Below are positions 41,686 through 49,833 of a stretch of DNA of 64,000 bases, in pieces (position 1 is the first letter of the stretch; each line of letters starts with the position of its first letter). The DNA comes from an uncultured Candidatus Saccharibacteria bacterium (lineage in GTDB: Bacteria; Patescibacteriota; Saccharimonadia; Saccharimonadales; Saccharimonadaceae), in assembly GCA_948623715.1 (NCBI GenBank), contig CAPHDI010000001.1, forward strand, positions 1-64,000, in the 5' to 3' direction. The notes below the pieces were generated by a model. The model made no database searches and was not told where the DNA came from. It saw nothing but the letters and a program-made list of their open reading frames with translations. A program made the translations under genes and the position numbers.

Positions 41686-41854
41686 CCTTCCGGAGCCAAC
41701 CAGTAGCCAGTACATAGTATTGGAGGTTGGGCTATTGACACAAGACGCAAGGAGCCGAATACCCCGGATACCGACACTGATGTCGGGAACCTAAACAATT
41801 GCGTGGCGATGCGTTTGGTCTTCGGGCTAGCAACGCTATAAACGCCACGCCTCA
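41686..41854 (+). ncRNA. DGR template RNA, spacer part
   Basis: Non-coding stretch between template and reverse transcriptase with strong hairpins: CCGACA/TGTCGG (about 41771-41786) and GCGTGGCG/CGCCACGC (41801-41808 with 41843-41850) enclosing GCGTT/AACGC. In characterised DGRs the region 3' of the template folds and is needed to prime cDNA synthesis. Confidence 0.65.
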
Positions 41855-41911
41855 ATGGCCATGGACGATATTATAAGCTTTGAAGCTCTCTATAAGAGCA
41901 TGAAAAAATGC

Positions 41912-41914
41912 TAG
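41912..41914 (+). other. In-frame TAG within the reverse transcriptase reading frame
   Basis: From ATG 41861 the frame reads MDDIISFEALYKSMKKC, TAG, then CGVMWKDSTIHF and on into the reverse transcriptase. The 17 residues before the stop match the usual start of DGR reverse transcriptases (SFE-L-Y-S-KKC), so the stop splits one gene. Confidence 0.75.
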
Positions 41915-41923
41915 TGTGGTGTT

Positions 41924-42880
41924 ATGTGGAAGGACAGCACAATACATTTTGTGCATAATGCCATAGAGGAAGTAATCAAGCTGCACGATCAGCTTGAAGA
42001 TGGAACTTACAAACCACGCTCGCTACACTCATTTTATGTGACTAGCCCAAAACGCCGAGAGGTTATGGGGGTTTCATTCCGGGATCGAGTGTTTCAGCGT
42101 AGCCTTAACGACAACGCCATTTACCCCAGCATAGCCAAGAGTCTCATATATGATAATTGTGCATGCCAAAAGAAGAAGGGCACCGATTTTGCCAGAGGAC
42201 GACTCAAATGTTTCCTTCAGAAATTTTACAGGCGATACGGTACGGATGGTTATGTATTGCAATGCGACATCGCTGGCTATTATCCGAATATGCGGCACGA
42301 TGTGGTGGAGAAGGTTTTTAGCAAACATTTATCCCCAGCAGTAGCTGAGATGGCAAAGAAAGTGCTTAATTGGCAATATACTGGCGAGGTTGGATATTTG
42401 CCTGGCAGTCAAATGATTCAGATTGCTGGCATTGTAGTTCTAAATGAGATTGACCACTACATAAAGGAGCAGCTGCATATTAAATACTATATTCGCTATA
42501 TGGACGATTTTATTTTGATACATCACGACAGAGACTATTTAACAGAATGTAAAATAAAAATTGGGCGAAAACTGCATGAACTGGGCTTTGAGTTTCATCC
42601 CAAAAAGACTAAGATTTATGGAATTACTGACGGCATTAAGTTTCTCGGTTTTACCCACAAGCTTACAAGCTCCGGCAAGGTAATTACCCTAATCATTCCG
42701 AAGAATGTGAAAAATGAACGCAAAAAGCTCTATCGAATGGTCAAGAAGGCTAAGCGTGGTGAGCTATCTCGTGCAAAGGTGGATCAATGTTACCAATGCT
42801 GGCGAAATCATGCGTCCAAAGGCAATACTCACAACCTGCTCAAGCGTATGGATGCGTATTACCGAGATTTATGGCTATAG
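41924..42880 (+). CDS. DGR reverse transcriptase (N-terminus cut by an amber codon)
   Basis: 318 residues from ATG 41924; the family N-terminus is encoded upstream (41855-41911) in the same frame before a TAG. Motifs: IYDNCACQKKKG, catalytic Asp in QCDIAGYYPN, the DGR-typical motif 4 region as YLPGSQMIQ (the usual SQ is IQ), IRYMDDFIL with both Asp, and HPKKTKIYG plus IKFLGF. It copies the template RNA with adenine-specific errors. No good ribosome site precedes ATG 41924. Confidence 0.87.
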   Translation: MWKDSTIHFVHNAIEEVIKLHDQLEDGTYKPRSLHSFYVTSPKRREVMGVSFRDRVFQRSLNDNAIYPSIAKSLIYDNCACQKKKGTDFARGRLKCFLQKFYRRYGTDGYVLQCDIAGYYPNMRHDVVEKVFSKHLSPAVAEMAKKVLNWQYTGEVGYLPGSQMIQIAGIVVLNEIDHYIKEQLHIKYYIRYMDDFILIHHDRDYLTECKIKIGRKLHELGFEFHPKKTKIYGITDGIKFLGFTHKLTSSGKVITLIIPKNVKNERKKLYRMVKKAKRGELSRAKVDQCYQCWRNHASKGNTHNLLKRMDAYYRDLWL

Positions 42881-42886
42881 GATATA

Positions 42887-42942
42887 TGGTATAATAATCA
42901 TAAGACCAGATACGACTATCAGTAATTGATGGCCGTTTTTTT
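42887..42942 (+). promoter_or_regulatory. Prophage promoter-attenuator cassette 2 (terminase module)
   Basis: Extended -10 TGGTATAAT, 7 bases, box AGACCAGATACGA (42903-42915; one change), hairpin 42912-42921/42927-42936 with the same A-C mismatch as cassette 1, then T7. Confidence 0.75.
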
Positions 42943-42964
42943 GTTGTGGAATGAGAATGACATT

Positions 42965-43420
42965 GTGAATAAGATTAGTACTAAAAAGAAACAGGAAATA
43001 GCTCGGGCTGCAGAAGAAGTTGGCAACCCTGTTAATGTTGTAAAAAGCACAACGAAGAACAGAGGTCAAAAGAAACCGAAGTCAAAAGTGCCCACCAATA
43101 AAAACCAATACACTCCATCCAACAAATGGTATGGCAGCTCATACGAAGATACTAAGACTAAACTGAAGATTTATTACGAGCATCACCCTGAATCACACGC
43201 TAAGTTTATCCAAGATTTGGCAGAAAATGCTGGCACGAGCCCGAAATGGGCTGCACTCGTAGTGGCGATGACCGGCGGTACTGATCCAACTGAAACTAAG
43301 ATTACTGGAGAAGTAACTCAGGTGGCAGAAAGTCCGCTGAATAGCCTGACGATTGAGGAGCTCAAAAGCCTAAAAGCACTCAAAATGAGCCAAAATGAGG
43401 CAAAAAAGGAGGGTAAATGA
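42965..43420 (+). CDS. Putative small terminase subunit
   Basis: About 151 residues from GTG 42965 (MNKISTKKKQEIARAAEEVG); the frame is open to 42926 but that would include the cassette hairpin. Lys-rich N-terminus, Pro/Asn-rich middle, helical C-terminus ending in SPLNSLTIEELKSLKALK. No family motif; called from position just before the large subunit. Stop overlaps the next start (ATGA). Confidence 0.45.
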   Translation: MNKISTKKKQEIARAAEEVGNPVNVVKSTTKNRGQKKPKSKVPTNKNQYTPSNKWYGSSYEDTKTKLKIYYEHHPESHAKFIQDLAENAGTSPKWAALVVAMTGGTDPTETKITGEVTQVAESPLNSLTIEELKSLKALKMSQNEAKKEGK

Positions 43421-43587
43421 ACCAAAAGGTAGCCAAAACGAGGCAAAAACGAACCCTCAAGCCCCAGACCTTGATGGATACAGCACGCTGGCGTATTTCT
43501 CCTGAGGCTAAAAGCAAGATGAACAACTATGCTAAGTGGCTGGAGCAGAAGAAACGAGGGCTAGAAAAGAGGAAGAATGATAAGTAG
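43417..43587 (+). CDS. Small basic protein (56 residues)
   Basis: Starts in an ATGA overlap with the upstream gene and overlaps the terminase start by 11 bases, so translation is coupled across all three. About one third Lys/Arg (MNQKVAKTRQKR; EQKKRGLEKRKNDK). No family recognised; it may assist packaging. Confidence 0.6.
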   Translation: MNQKVAKTRQKRTLKPQTLMDTARWRISPEAKSKMNNYAKWLEQKKRGLEKRKNDK

Positions 43588-45025
43588 CCACGACAAGGCC
43601 ATTCTCGACAAGATTAGCGAACGAGATATTGATATTGCAATGGCCCACAATAACTTGTGGCACTTCTGCAATACGCTCTATCCGGCATTCTACACCACGG
43701 AGCGTGATTATCTTGTGGATTTATGTGACCGTATTGAGAAGTTTGTCGAGGAATCGCCCAAACACTTTCTCATTATTAACGCACCACCTCGCCACGGTAA
43801 ATCACTTACGGCTCAGTGTCTGACTTCGTGGCTATTTGGCAGAGATCCCAAAAATAGGGTTATGACAGCATCCTATAACGAAGAAGTTGCAAGCGTATTC
43901 TCTCGGAGTGTGCGAGATATGATTTCTACCGAGCCTATGGGCGATCGCATTGTTTATAACCATATTTTCCCCAAGACTAAGATAAAATACGGCGATGCCG
44001 CTGCAAAACGCTGGAAACTAGAAAAACAGACACAATACGCATATCTTGCCACCTCTCCAAACGGTACGGCAACAGGCTTTGGTTGCGACTTCCTGATTTG
44101 TGACGACCTTATTAAGAACGCCGAAGAAGCTTACAACGAAATGGCCCTAGATGCCACTTGGAGCTGGTTTACTAACACAATGCTCTCTCGCTTGGAAGGC
44201 AAACGCAAGACCATTATCATAATGACTCGTTGGGCGGACGGAGACTTGGCTGGACGAGTGATCAATGGTTTTGGTGATGAGGTGGAGGTGATTACCTACA
44301 AGGCCCAAGACGAGGACGGCAAAATGCTTTGTGAGGACATTTTGGATGCTGACTCCTATGCGATCATCAAGCAAGAAATGAACCCTGATATTGTGGAGGC
44401 TAACTATAATCAAACGCCAATCGACATCAAGGGGCGACTGTATAGCGAATTCAAGATCTGGGAAGAAAAGCCTAAAATGCCAGTTATTTATGACTACACG
44501 GATACGGCTGATACTGGCACGGACTACCTTGTTTCAGTCGTATATGGCGTGTATGAGCATGAGGTCTATATTCTCGATCTCATCTGCACGGATGCACCAA
44601 TGGAAGTAACTGAGCCAGCGACTGCTAAGCTGCTCACTGAAAATGAGGTCAATAAAGCAGTCATCGAATCTAATAACGGCGGACGAGGTTTTGCGAGGAA
44701 CTTGAGCCGACAACTGACTGATTTGGGTAATTTCAAAACGCAGGTCAAGGATCAACCTCAAACCCACAACAAGGAGAGTCGTATCTTGGCAAGCTCAGCG
44801 TGGGTGCAAAACCATGTTTATATGCCGTTTAACTGGAAGAACAAGTATCCCGAATTTTACAGACAGGTAATGAACTACCAACGGAAGGGCAAGAACGCTC
44901 ACGATGACGCAGTGGATGTTCTTGCGGCAATTTATGAAAGCGTCGCCAACACGCCTAAGGCGAGAATCTATACCGAGGACGAGCTTACTCACCACGCTCG
45001 GAGACGGCAGCCATTTACGAGATAA
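43577..45025 (+). CDS. terL: Terminase large subunit
   Basis: 482 residues. ATPase: Walker A APPRHGKS (about residue 70), Walker B DFLICDDL (about 175), coupling IIIMTRW. Nuclease: DTADTGTDYL, VIESNNGG and HDDAVDVLA acidic residues. It packages phage DNA into the prohead through the portal. It follows the small basic genes and precedes the portal by 9 bases. Confidence 0.92.
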   Translation: MISSHDKAILDKISERDIDIAMAHNNLWHFCNTLYPAFYTTERDYLVDLCDRIEKFVEESPKHFLIINAPPRHGKSLTAQCLTSWLFGRDPKNRVMTASYNEEVASVFSRSVRDMISTEPMGDRIVYNHIFPKTKIKYGDAAAKRWKLEKQTQYAYLATSPNGTATGFGCDFLICDDLIKNAEEAYNEMALDATWSWFTNTMLSRLEGKRKTIIIMTRWADGDLAGRVINGFGDEVEVITYKAQDEDGKMLCEDILDADSYAIIKQEMNPDIVEANYNQTPIDIKGRLYSEFKIWEEKPKMPVIYDYTDTADTGTDYLVSVVYGVYEHEVYILDLICTDAPMEVTEPATAKLLTENEVNKAVIESNNGGRGFARNLSRQLTDLGNFKTQVKDQPQTHNKESRILASSAWVQNHVYMPFNWKNKYPEFYRQVMNYQRKGKNAHDDAVDVLAAIYESVANTPKARIYTEDELTHHARRRQPFTR

Positions 45026-45034
45026 GGAGGAATT

Positions 45035-46417
45035 ATGGCAATCAATAAACGAACTTACATCCTACCCAAAGGAACTGAACCGACTGCACAAGTTATTGCT
45101 GACTTGCTCGGTAGTACAAAGCGTGCTCAGGAAGTTAGGAAATATGATGTGCTTGAGCGATACTATAATGCAGAGACCATCGCACAGGATCCTGAATATG
45201 AGACAAAGCTGGTTTCGGTGACAGCGTATGCTCGATATATTGTAGGCCTGAATTGTGGCTATTTGTTAGGAAATCCGGTCGCATATAGCGTAAGTGAAGG
45301 AATTGATATCGCAAAGCTCCAAGAGGCATACGATAACCAAAAAATCCAGAACATCGACATTAAACTGGAAAATGACGCTAGTAAATTCGGACACGGATTT
45401 GAGCGAATTTATGTCAATGAGGATGGTGAATGCCGGAGTGCGGCTATTGACCCACGCAGCATAATTCTCGTCCGGGATAACACTGTGGAACACCGAAAGA
45501 TGTTCGCCCTCATCTATGTCGAATGCGTAAATGAAAAGGGCGAAGTAATCGAGGGTGAATACGACCTGACCATTATCACTCGTGATAAGGTAATGGAACG
45601 CAGGCTCAAGGGCGGAGTGCTCGTTGGGGATGAAAGTGGCGACCTTGATCATGTCTTTGGCGATGTGCCAGTCGTAGAATATACCAATGATGATGATTTA
45701 ATTGGCGATTTCGAGGCCGTCATTCCGTTAATTGACTCGTATAACATTCTGCAAACGGCTCGCATCAAAGATCGTCTCAAAACAGCAAACGCTCTATTGC
45801 TTGTAAGTGGTGGTAACCTTGACGAGAAACAAATTGACGCCATTATGGAGGGTCGTATCGCTGACCTGCCTGAAGGGGCAAAAGCTGAATATATCACCAA
45901 GAGCACCAACGAGCAAGAATCTGAAACCCTGCGTATCTCTATCGCTGACGATATTCACAAAATCTCTATGACTCCTGATGTGAGCGATAAGAACTTTGCT
46001 GGTAGTGCATCAGGCGTTTCACTGCAATATAAACTCTTTACCTTTGAGAAACACGCCAAAGATAAAGAACGCTGTTTTGAGGCTGCTCTCATGGAACGCT
46101 TTGCCCTATATAATGCTTACTTGAACCGTACCGCTAACATGGAGATTATTCCAACTGCCAAAGTAGATGCCGTGTTCCAGCGTGCCTTGCCGCAGAATGA
46201 TGTCGAAATGGCAAATATGATTAACTCATTGGCTGGTATTGTAGATAAGAAAACTCTTATTTCCCAATTGTCGTTCGTTAATGATGCTGAGGAAGTTGTG
46301 GCTGCGGCAGCTCGTGAAGAGGAAGAATCGCTAAAATTGGGAAATTATGGCACTTTTAACCCTGATATGGCTAAAGACACAGAAGATGACAAAGAAGCCT
46401 CTGAAACTGACGAATAG
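45035..46417 (+). CDS. Portal protein, SPP1 gp6-like
   Basis: 460 residues with AAGGAGG site. Pattern of the SPP1 Gp6 family: LERYYNAETIAQ, ARYIVGLNCGYLLGNPV, VEYTNDDDLIGDFEAVIPLI, acidic C-terminus. Twelve copies form the DNA channel at the head vertex. Confidence 0.87.
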   Translation: MAINKRTYILPKGTEPTAQVIADLLGSTKRAQEVRKYDVLERYYNAETIAQDPEYETKLVSVTAYARYIVGLNCGYLLGNPVAYSVSEGIDIAKLQEAYDNQKIQNIDIKLENDASKFGHGFERIYVNEDGECRSAAIDPRSIILVRDNTVEHRKMFALIYVECVNEKGEVIEGEYDLTIITRDKVMERRLKGGVLVGDESGDLDHVFGDVPVVEYTNDDDLIGDFEAVIPLIDSYNILQTARIKDRLKTANALLLVSGGNLDEKQIDAIMEGRIADLPEGAKAEYITKSTNEQESETLRISIADDIHKISMTPDVSDKNFAGSASGVSLQYKLFTFEKHAKDKERCFEAALMERFALYNAYLNRTANMEIIPTAKVDAVFQRALPQNDVEMANMINSLAGIVDKKTLISQLSFVNDAEEVVAAAAREEEESLKLGNYGTFNPDMAKDTEDDKEASETDE

Positions 46418-46425
46418 GAGGCCAG

Positions 46426-48825
46426 ATGGCACTAAAAAATGGCGAATATTGGGCTAAAAGATCAACTGAACGCACAACAGAGGCCGAGAGAAGATCTGTT
46501 GAGTATCTGAAACAGGTTAAACGGACATACAGAGAGACGGCAAAATCCCTAGTCGAGGAGTTGAGAGCTATGTATGCGACCTACTATCGAAAGGATAAGA
46601 CTTTTGATATGGCGGCATTGCATATGATCCCAACAGATGGTAGCTTGAAAAAATTCAGAGATGCCATGAAGGCTGCTGGACTCACTACGCAGCTCCCTGC
46701 AAATTATCAAGGCAGAATTAACCGTTTAGAGCTATTGAATGCTCAGGCGTGGCTTGAAGTGAAAAAAGCCGGAGCTAGAGAGCGTATGCTGAATACTCAG
46801 TTATACAGCAAGACTATTCAAGAGTCGTATCGCAAGACTCTTTATGATACGCTAAAAGCTACTCGCAAGAGCTCCACTTTTGCCGATATTGATACGAGAG
46901 CTGTTGGAGATATTCTCAATACGAAGTTCTATGGCAAGAATTACTCAGAACGCATTTGGGCGAATACTGACAATTTGGCGGAAAATCTTGGTGATATTAT
47001 TTCACGAGCCGTGGCCTCAGGGCAGACGCAAGAGAAAACTATTCGTGAAGTGCAAATGATGTTTGCCGTAAATCAGTATAGTGCCTCAAGATTAGTTCGT
47101 ACTGAGACTAACTATTTTCAGAATAGAGGTGAAATCGAAGCATATAAAGAAATGGGCATAGAGTCGTATGTTATTGTTGCGACCCTCGATTCCAGAACTT
47201 CCGAAATTTGCCAGTCAATGGATGGTAAGAAGTTTGCCGTCAAAGATATGAAGCCCGGTGTAAATACACCACCATTCCACCCAAATTGTCGTACTACCAT
47301 TGCTCCATATGTTGGCGAGGAGTGGGAACCAAAAGAGCGTATTATGCGTGATCCTGAGACTGGTAGAAACCAAGTTATTGACAAGATCAATTATGAGGAG
47401 TGGAAACAAAAATACCTGATACCGGCACAAGAAAAAGGTGAAAACGAGGGTATGGTGAGGGTAATTGTAGGCAAAGCGAGCCAAAATCTAGCAAAATTGA
47501 ACCTTTCGGCAACCCAAAAGCAGGCTATTGAGAACTATGTTAGTGGCGAAACTATGTATATCAATCAAGAATTACGCCGTGGTGGCGTTGAATCGCTATC
47601 GGATGATGATTTTGCTCAATATACACAACTAAGGCAGGCAACTAGACATGAGCTCGGCTCCGAGGCTACACTATATCGTTCCGTTGATGCTAGTGCAATT
47701 TTTGGGGAAATGAACGCCTTGCAATATGACAATCTCGTAAGCTATGTAGTCTATGGGGATAAACAAAAATTGATAGCAGACGATGCAGAGCGTCTTATCC
47801 AGTACGCTAAGAATCGAGGCAAGATTGTCGAAAAAGGTTTTATGAGTACAACCAAGAGCCAAAAACTTGCACTGGGATTCAAAGATTTCACTGGCTCAGA
47901 TAAGCCGGTTGTATTGGAGTTAAAGGTTCCGTCCAACGCACAGGGGTTAGATATTGGGAGGCATATGCCAGCGTTGGAGAAACGCATGCGGCAGCAGGAA
48001 GTATTACTCACTGCCAATACTGAGTATAAGATTATTGATATTTCCGCTAAAGACGGCCAGGTTTATATCAAGGCAAATGTTGTTGTGCCTCAGCTGGTGA
48101 CGGAAGTTAAACCTAACGGCATCAAAGATACACTTAGCCAAGCCCAATATGCTGAGTACAGTAAGAAATTGTCAGCCCATAAGCCAGAACAGACGCTATA
48201 CGACACCTATGCCAGTAAAATCCATATTGCCGATACTAAATATAAGAAAACTGCACACTATGAGCCAATAGGTAATGTGATTAGGTTTAATCTGGAGGTG
48301 GATGCAAAAGAAAAAATTGGCGATGATGCCTATCGTGTGCTTTTCCACGAATCTGGGCATAGCATTGACGCTATGAGCAACGGATCGTTTAGAACTGAGC
48401 CGTTTTCTGCTGTTTATCGAGATGGTTTATTCCCCAAAACCATCAAGGAAGAGGCACGAAATTATGCCATAAAGCTCCAGAACGAGGCGAAGAAGATTAA
48501 CCCAAATGCTCGCATCGATAGTGGTTATATGGCTATTACTCAAGAAGTGCGAAAATATAGCCCGAAGGATACGACCTATGTGTCAGATATCTTTAGTGGA
48601 GCAACTCGAAATAGAGTGCGTATTGGTGCTTGTCATTCAACGACCTATTGGGATAGGGGTGGTGACAGCAGGCTAGCGACAGAAGCTTTCGCTGAAATGT
48701 ATAGTGCCTCCATCCTCAATGAAAATGCCACGAAGTTGATTAAGAAATACTTCCCGAAGTCCTATAAGATTTATCGTGATATGATAGAAGAAATGATAAA
48801 GCGAGGTACAAGTGGCAATATCTGA
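46426..48825 (+). CDS. MuF minor head protein fused to ADP-ribosyltransferase and HExxH domains
   Basis: 799 residues. Residues 1-310: MuF/SPP1 gp7-type head protein (TLDSRTSEICQSMDGKKF, PPFHPNCRTTIAPY). Residues about 355-570: ADP-ribosyltransferase exotoxin-like, with LYRSVD (Arg), EKGFMSTT (Ser-Thr-Thr) and RQQEVLLTANTEYKI (Gln-x-Glu-type catalytic loop). Residues about 600-790: metalloprotease-like, with FHESGHSID (HExxH) and a later LATEAFAEMYSA Glu. MuF proteins enter the capsid and can be injected with DNA, so this is probably a delivered effector. Confidence 0.8.
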   Translation: MALKNGEYWAKRSTERTTEAERRSVEYLKQVKRTYRETAKSLVEELRAMYATYYRKDKTFDMAALHMIPTDGSLKKFRDAMKAAGLTTQLPANYQGRINRLELLNAQAWLEVKKAGARERMLNTQLYSKTIQESYRKTLYDTLKATRKSSTFADIDTRAVGDILNTKFYGKNYSERIWANTDNLAENLGDIISRAVASGQTQEKTIREVQMMFAVNQYSASRLVRTETNYFQNRGEIEAYKEMGIESYVIVATLDSRTSEICQSMDGKKFAVKDMKPGVNTPPFHPNCRTTIAPYVGEEWEPKERIMRDPETGRNQVIDKINYEEWKQKYLIPAQEKGENEGMVRVIVGKASQNLAKLNLSATQKQAIENYVSGETMYINQELRRGGVESLSDDDFAQYTQLRQATRHELGSEATLYRSVDASAIFGEMNALQYDNLVSYVVYGDKQKLIADDAERLIQYAKNRGKIVEKGFMSTTKSQKLALGFKDFTGSDKPVVLELKVPSNAQGLDIGRHMPALEKRMRQQEVLLTANTEYKIIDISAKDGQVYIKANVVVPQLVTEVKPNGIKDTLSQAQYAEYSKKLSAHKPEQTLYDTYASKIHIADTKYKKTAHYEPIGNVIRFNLEVDAKEKIGDDAYRVLFHESGHSIDAMSNGSFRTEPFSAVYRDGLFPKTIKEEARNYAIKLQNEAKKINPNARIDSGYMAITQEVRKYSPKDTTYVSDIFSGATRNRVRIGACHSTTYWDRGGDSRLATEAFAEMYSASILNENATKLIKKYFPKSYKIYRDMIEEMIKRGTSGNI

Positions 48826-49084
48826 TGAGAAACGCATAGAGCACGCTATTCGCAAATATACAGAGCATTTTGACATGGGGCTACCGATAGGGTTCGCCCA
48901 AACTGAATTAAAAGATGCGAATGACGCAGATGAGTGGGAACAGACACTTAATGAGGCTATTAAATATGATGAACCATTCAACTATTGCTGTGAAGGAGTG
49001 TTTTCTGATGACGAAATTATAGAGCAAGAAAGACTCAGGGCATCACGCAAAGCCAGGATTAAAACCAAAAAAGGCGAGGAATAG
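48812..49084 (+). CDS. Small acidic protein overlapping the MuF toxin
   Basis: 90 residues from a GTG 14 bases before the MuF stop, hence translationally coupled. Rich in Asp/Glu with a basic end. No family recognised; the tight coupling to a toxin-like gene suggests an immunity or chaperone role, but a structural role is equally open. Confidence 0.5.
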   Translation: MAISDEKRIEHAIRKYTEHFDMGLPIGFAQTELKDANDADEWEQTLNEAIKYDEPFNYCCEGVFSDDEIIEQERLRASRKARIKTKKGEE

Positions 49085-49131
49085 CAAAGATAAACGCTTG
49101 AAATGTGAGATTTCCAGTTTTTTGATGCGTA

Positions 49132-49217
49132 TGTTATAATACAGATAAGACCAAATACGACTTAGGATTACACTAGTCGTCTTTTTTTCGGCTTAGGTAG
49201 AACCTGAGCCGTTTTTT
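49132..49217 (+). promoter_or_regulatory. Prophage promoter-attenuator cassette 3, double terminator (head module)
   Basis: Extended -10 TGTTATAAT (49132-49140), 7 bases, box AGACCAAATACGA (49148-49160), hairpin ACGACT/AGTCGT (49157-49162 with 49175-49180) then T7. A second hairpin CGGCTTAGGT/ACCTGAGCCG follows (49189-49198 with 49202-49211), then T6. Both precede the scaffold and capsid genes. Confidence 0.8.
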
Positions 49218-49259
49218 GGAGGTAAAAATTCGAGGCGACTCGTTAAACTCGGAGGAATT

Positions 49260-49814
49260 ATGTCAGAAAATGACAACCAACCATCAGGCGGCGATAATAC
49301 TACCGAAACCGGAAAAACTGATGTAAATAAGGGTAGCGAAACAACTTTTACTCAAGAAGAATTGGGCCAAAAACTCTCTGCTGAGCGGAAGAGCTTAACG
49401 GCCAAGTTCGAGAAGGAAAAGCAGGAGGCGATCAAGGAGGCAATTGCCGAATATGAACGCAAATCCAAGCTTACTGAGGAGCAAAAGGCCACAGAGGCTC
49501 AGAAAGCAAAAGAACAGGCTCTAGCCGAGCGTGAGCGTCAAGTAACCTTGCGTGAGCGTAAAGCTGAGGCAATGACTATACTTTCTGAAAAGAACATTCC
49601 GACAGCTTTTGTTGAATATGTGCTCGATGAAGATGCCGACAAAATGGCAGAGAAAATTGACGCATTGTCAAAAGTTTGGAGTGATGAACTGAACAAGGGT
49701 GTCAAAGGTGCAGTTTCAGGGAATACTCCAGATGACAAAAATAAAAGCGATCTCGGGAAAAAGACATCTATGGCGTCCGGCGTTTATCGTGGTGACGGCA
49801 ATAGTGTCATCTAA
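49260..49814 (+). CDS. Scaffolding protein (DUF4355-like)
   Basis: 184 residues, highly charged and helical, with ERKSLTAKFEKEKQEAIKEA coiled-coil and the family C-terminal part (AEAMTILSEKNIP ... VLDEDADKM). It directs prohead assembly and leaves. CGGAGGAA site. Confidence 0.8.
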   Translation: MSENDNQPSGGDNTTETGKTDVNKGSETTFTQEELGQKLSAERKSLTAKFEKEKQEAIKEAIAEYERKSKLTEEQKATEAQKAKEQALAERERQVTLRERKAEAMTILSEKNIPTAFVEYVLDEDADKMAEKIDALSKVWSDELNKGVKGAVSGNTPDDKNKSDLGKKTSMASGVYRGDGNSVI

Positions 49815-49833
49815 TAAGTAAGGAAATATTACA

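Noticed and set aside
41861..42880. General recoding of TAG as an amino acid in the prophage
   Set aside because: Other prophage genes, including the tape measure and Avd-like genes, end in TAG, so only the single reverse transcriptase codon is anomalous.
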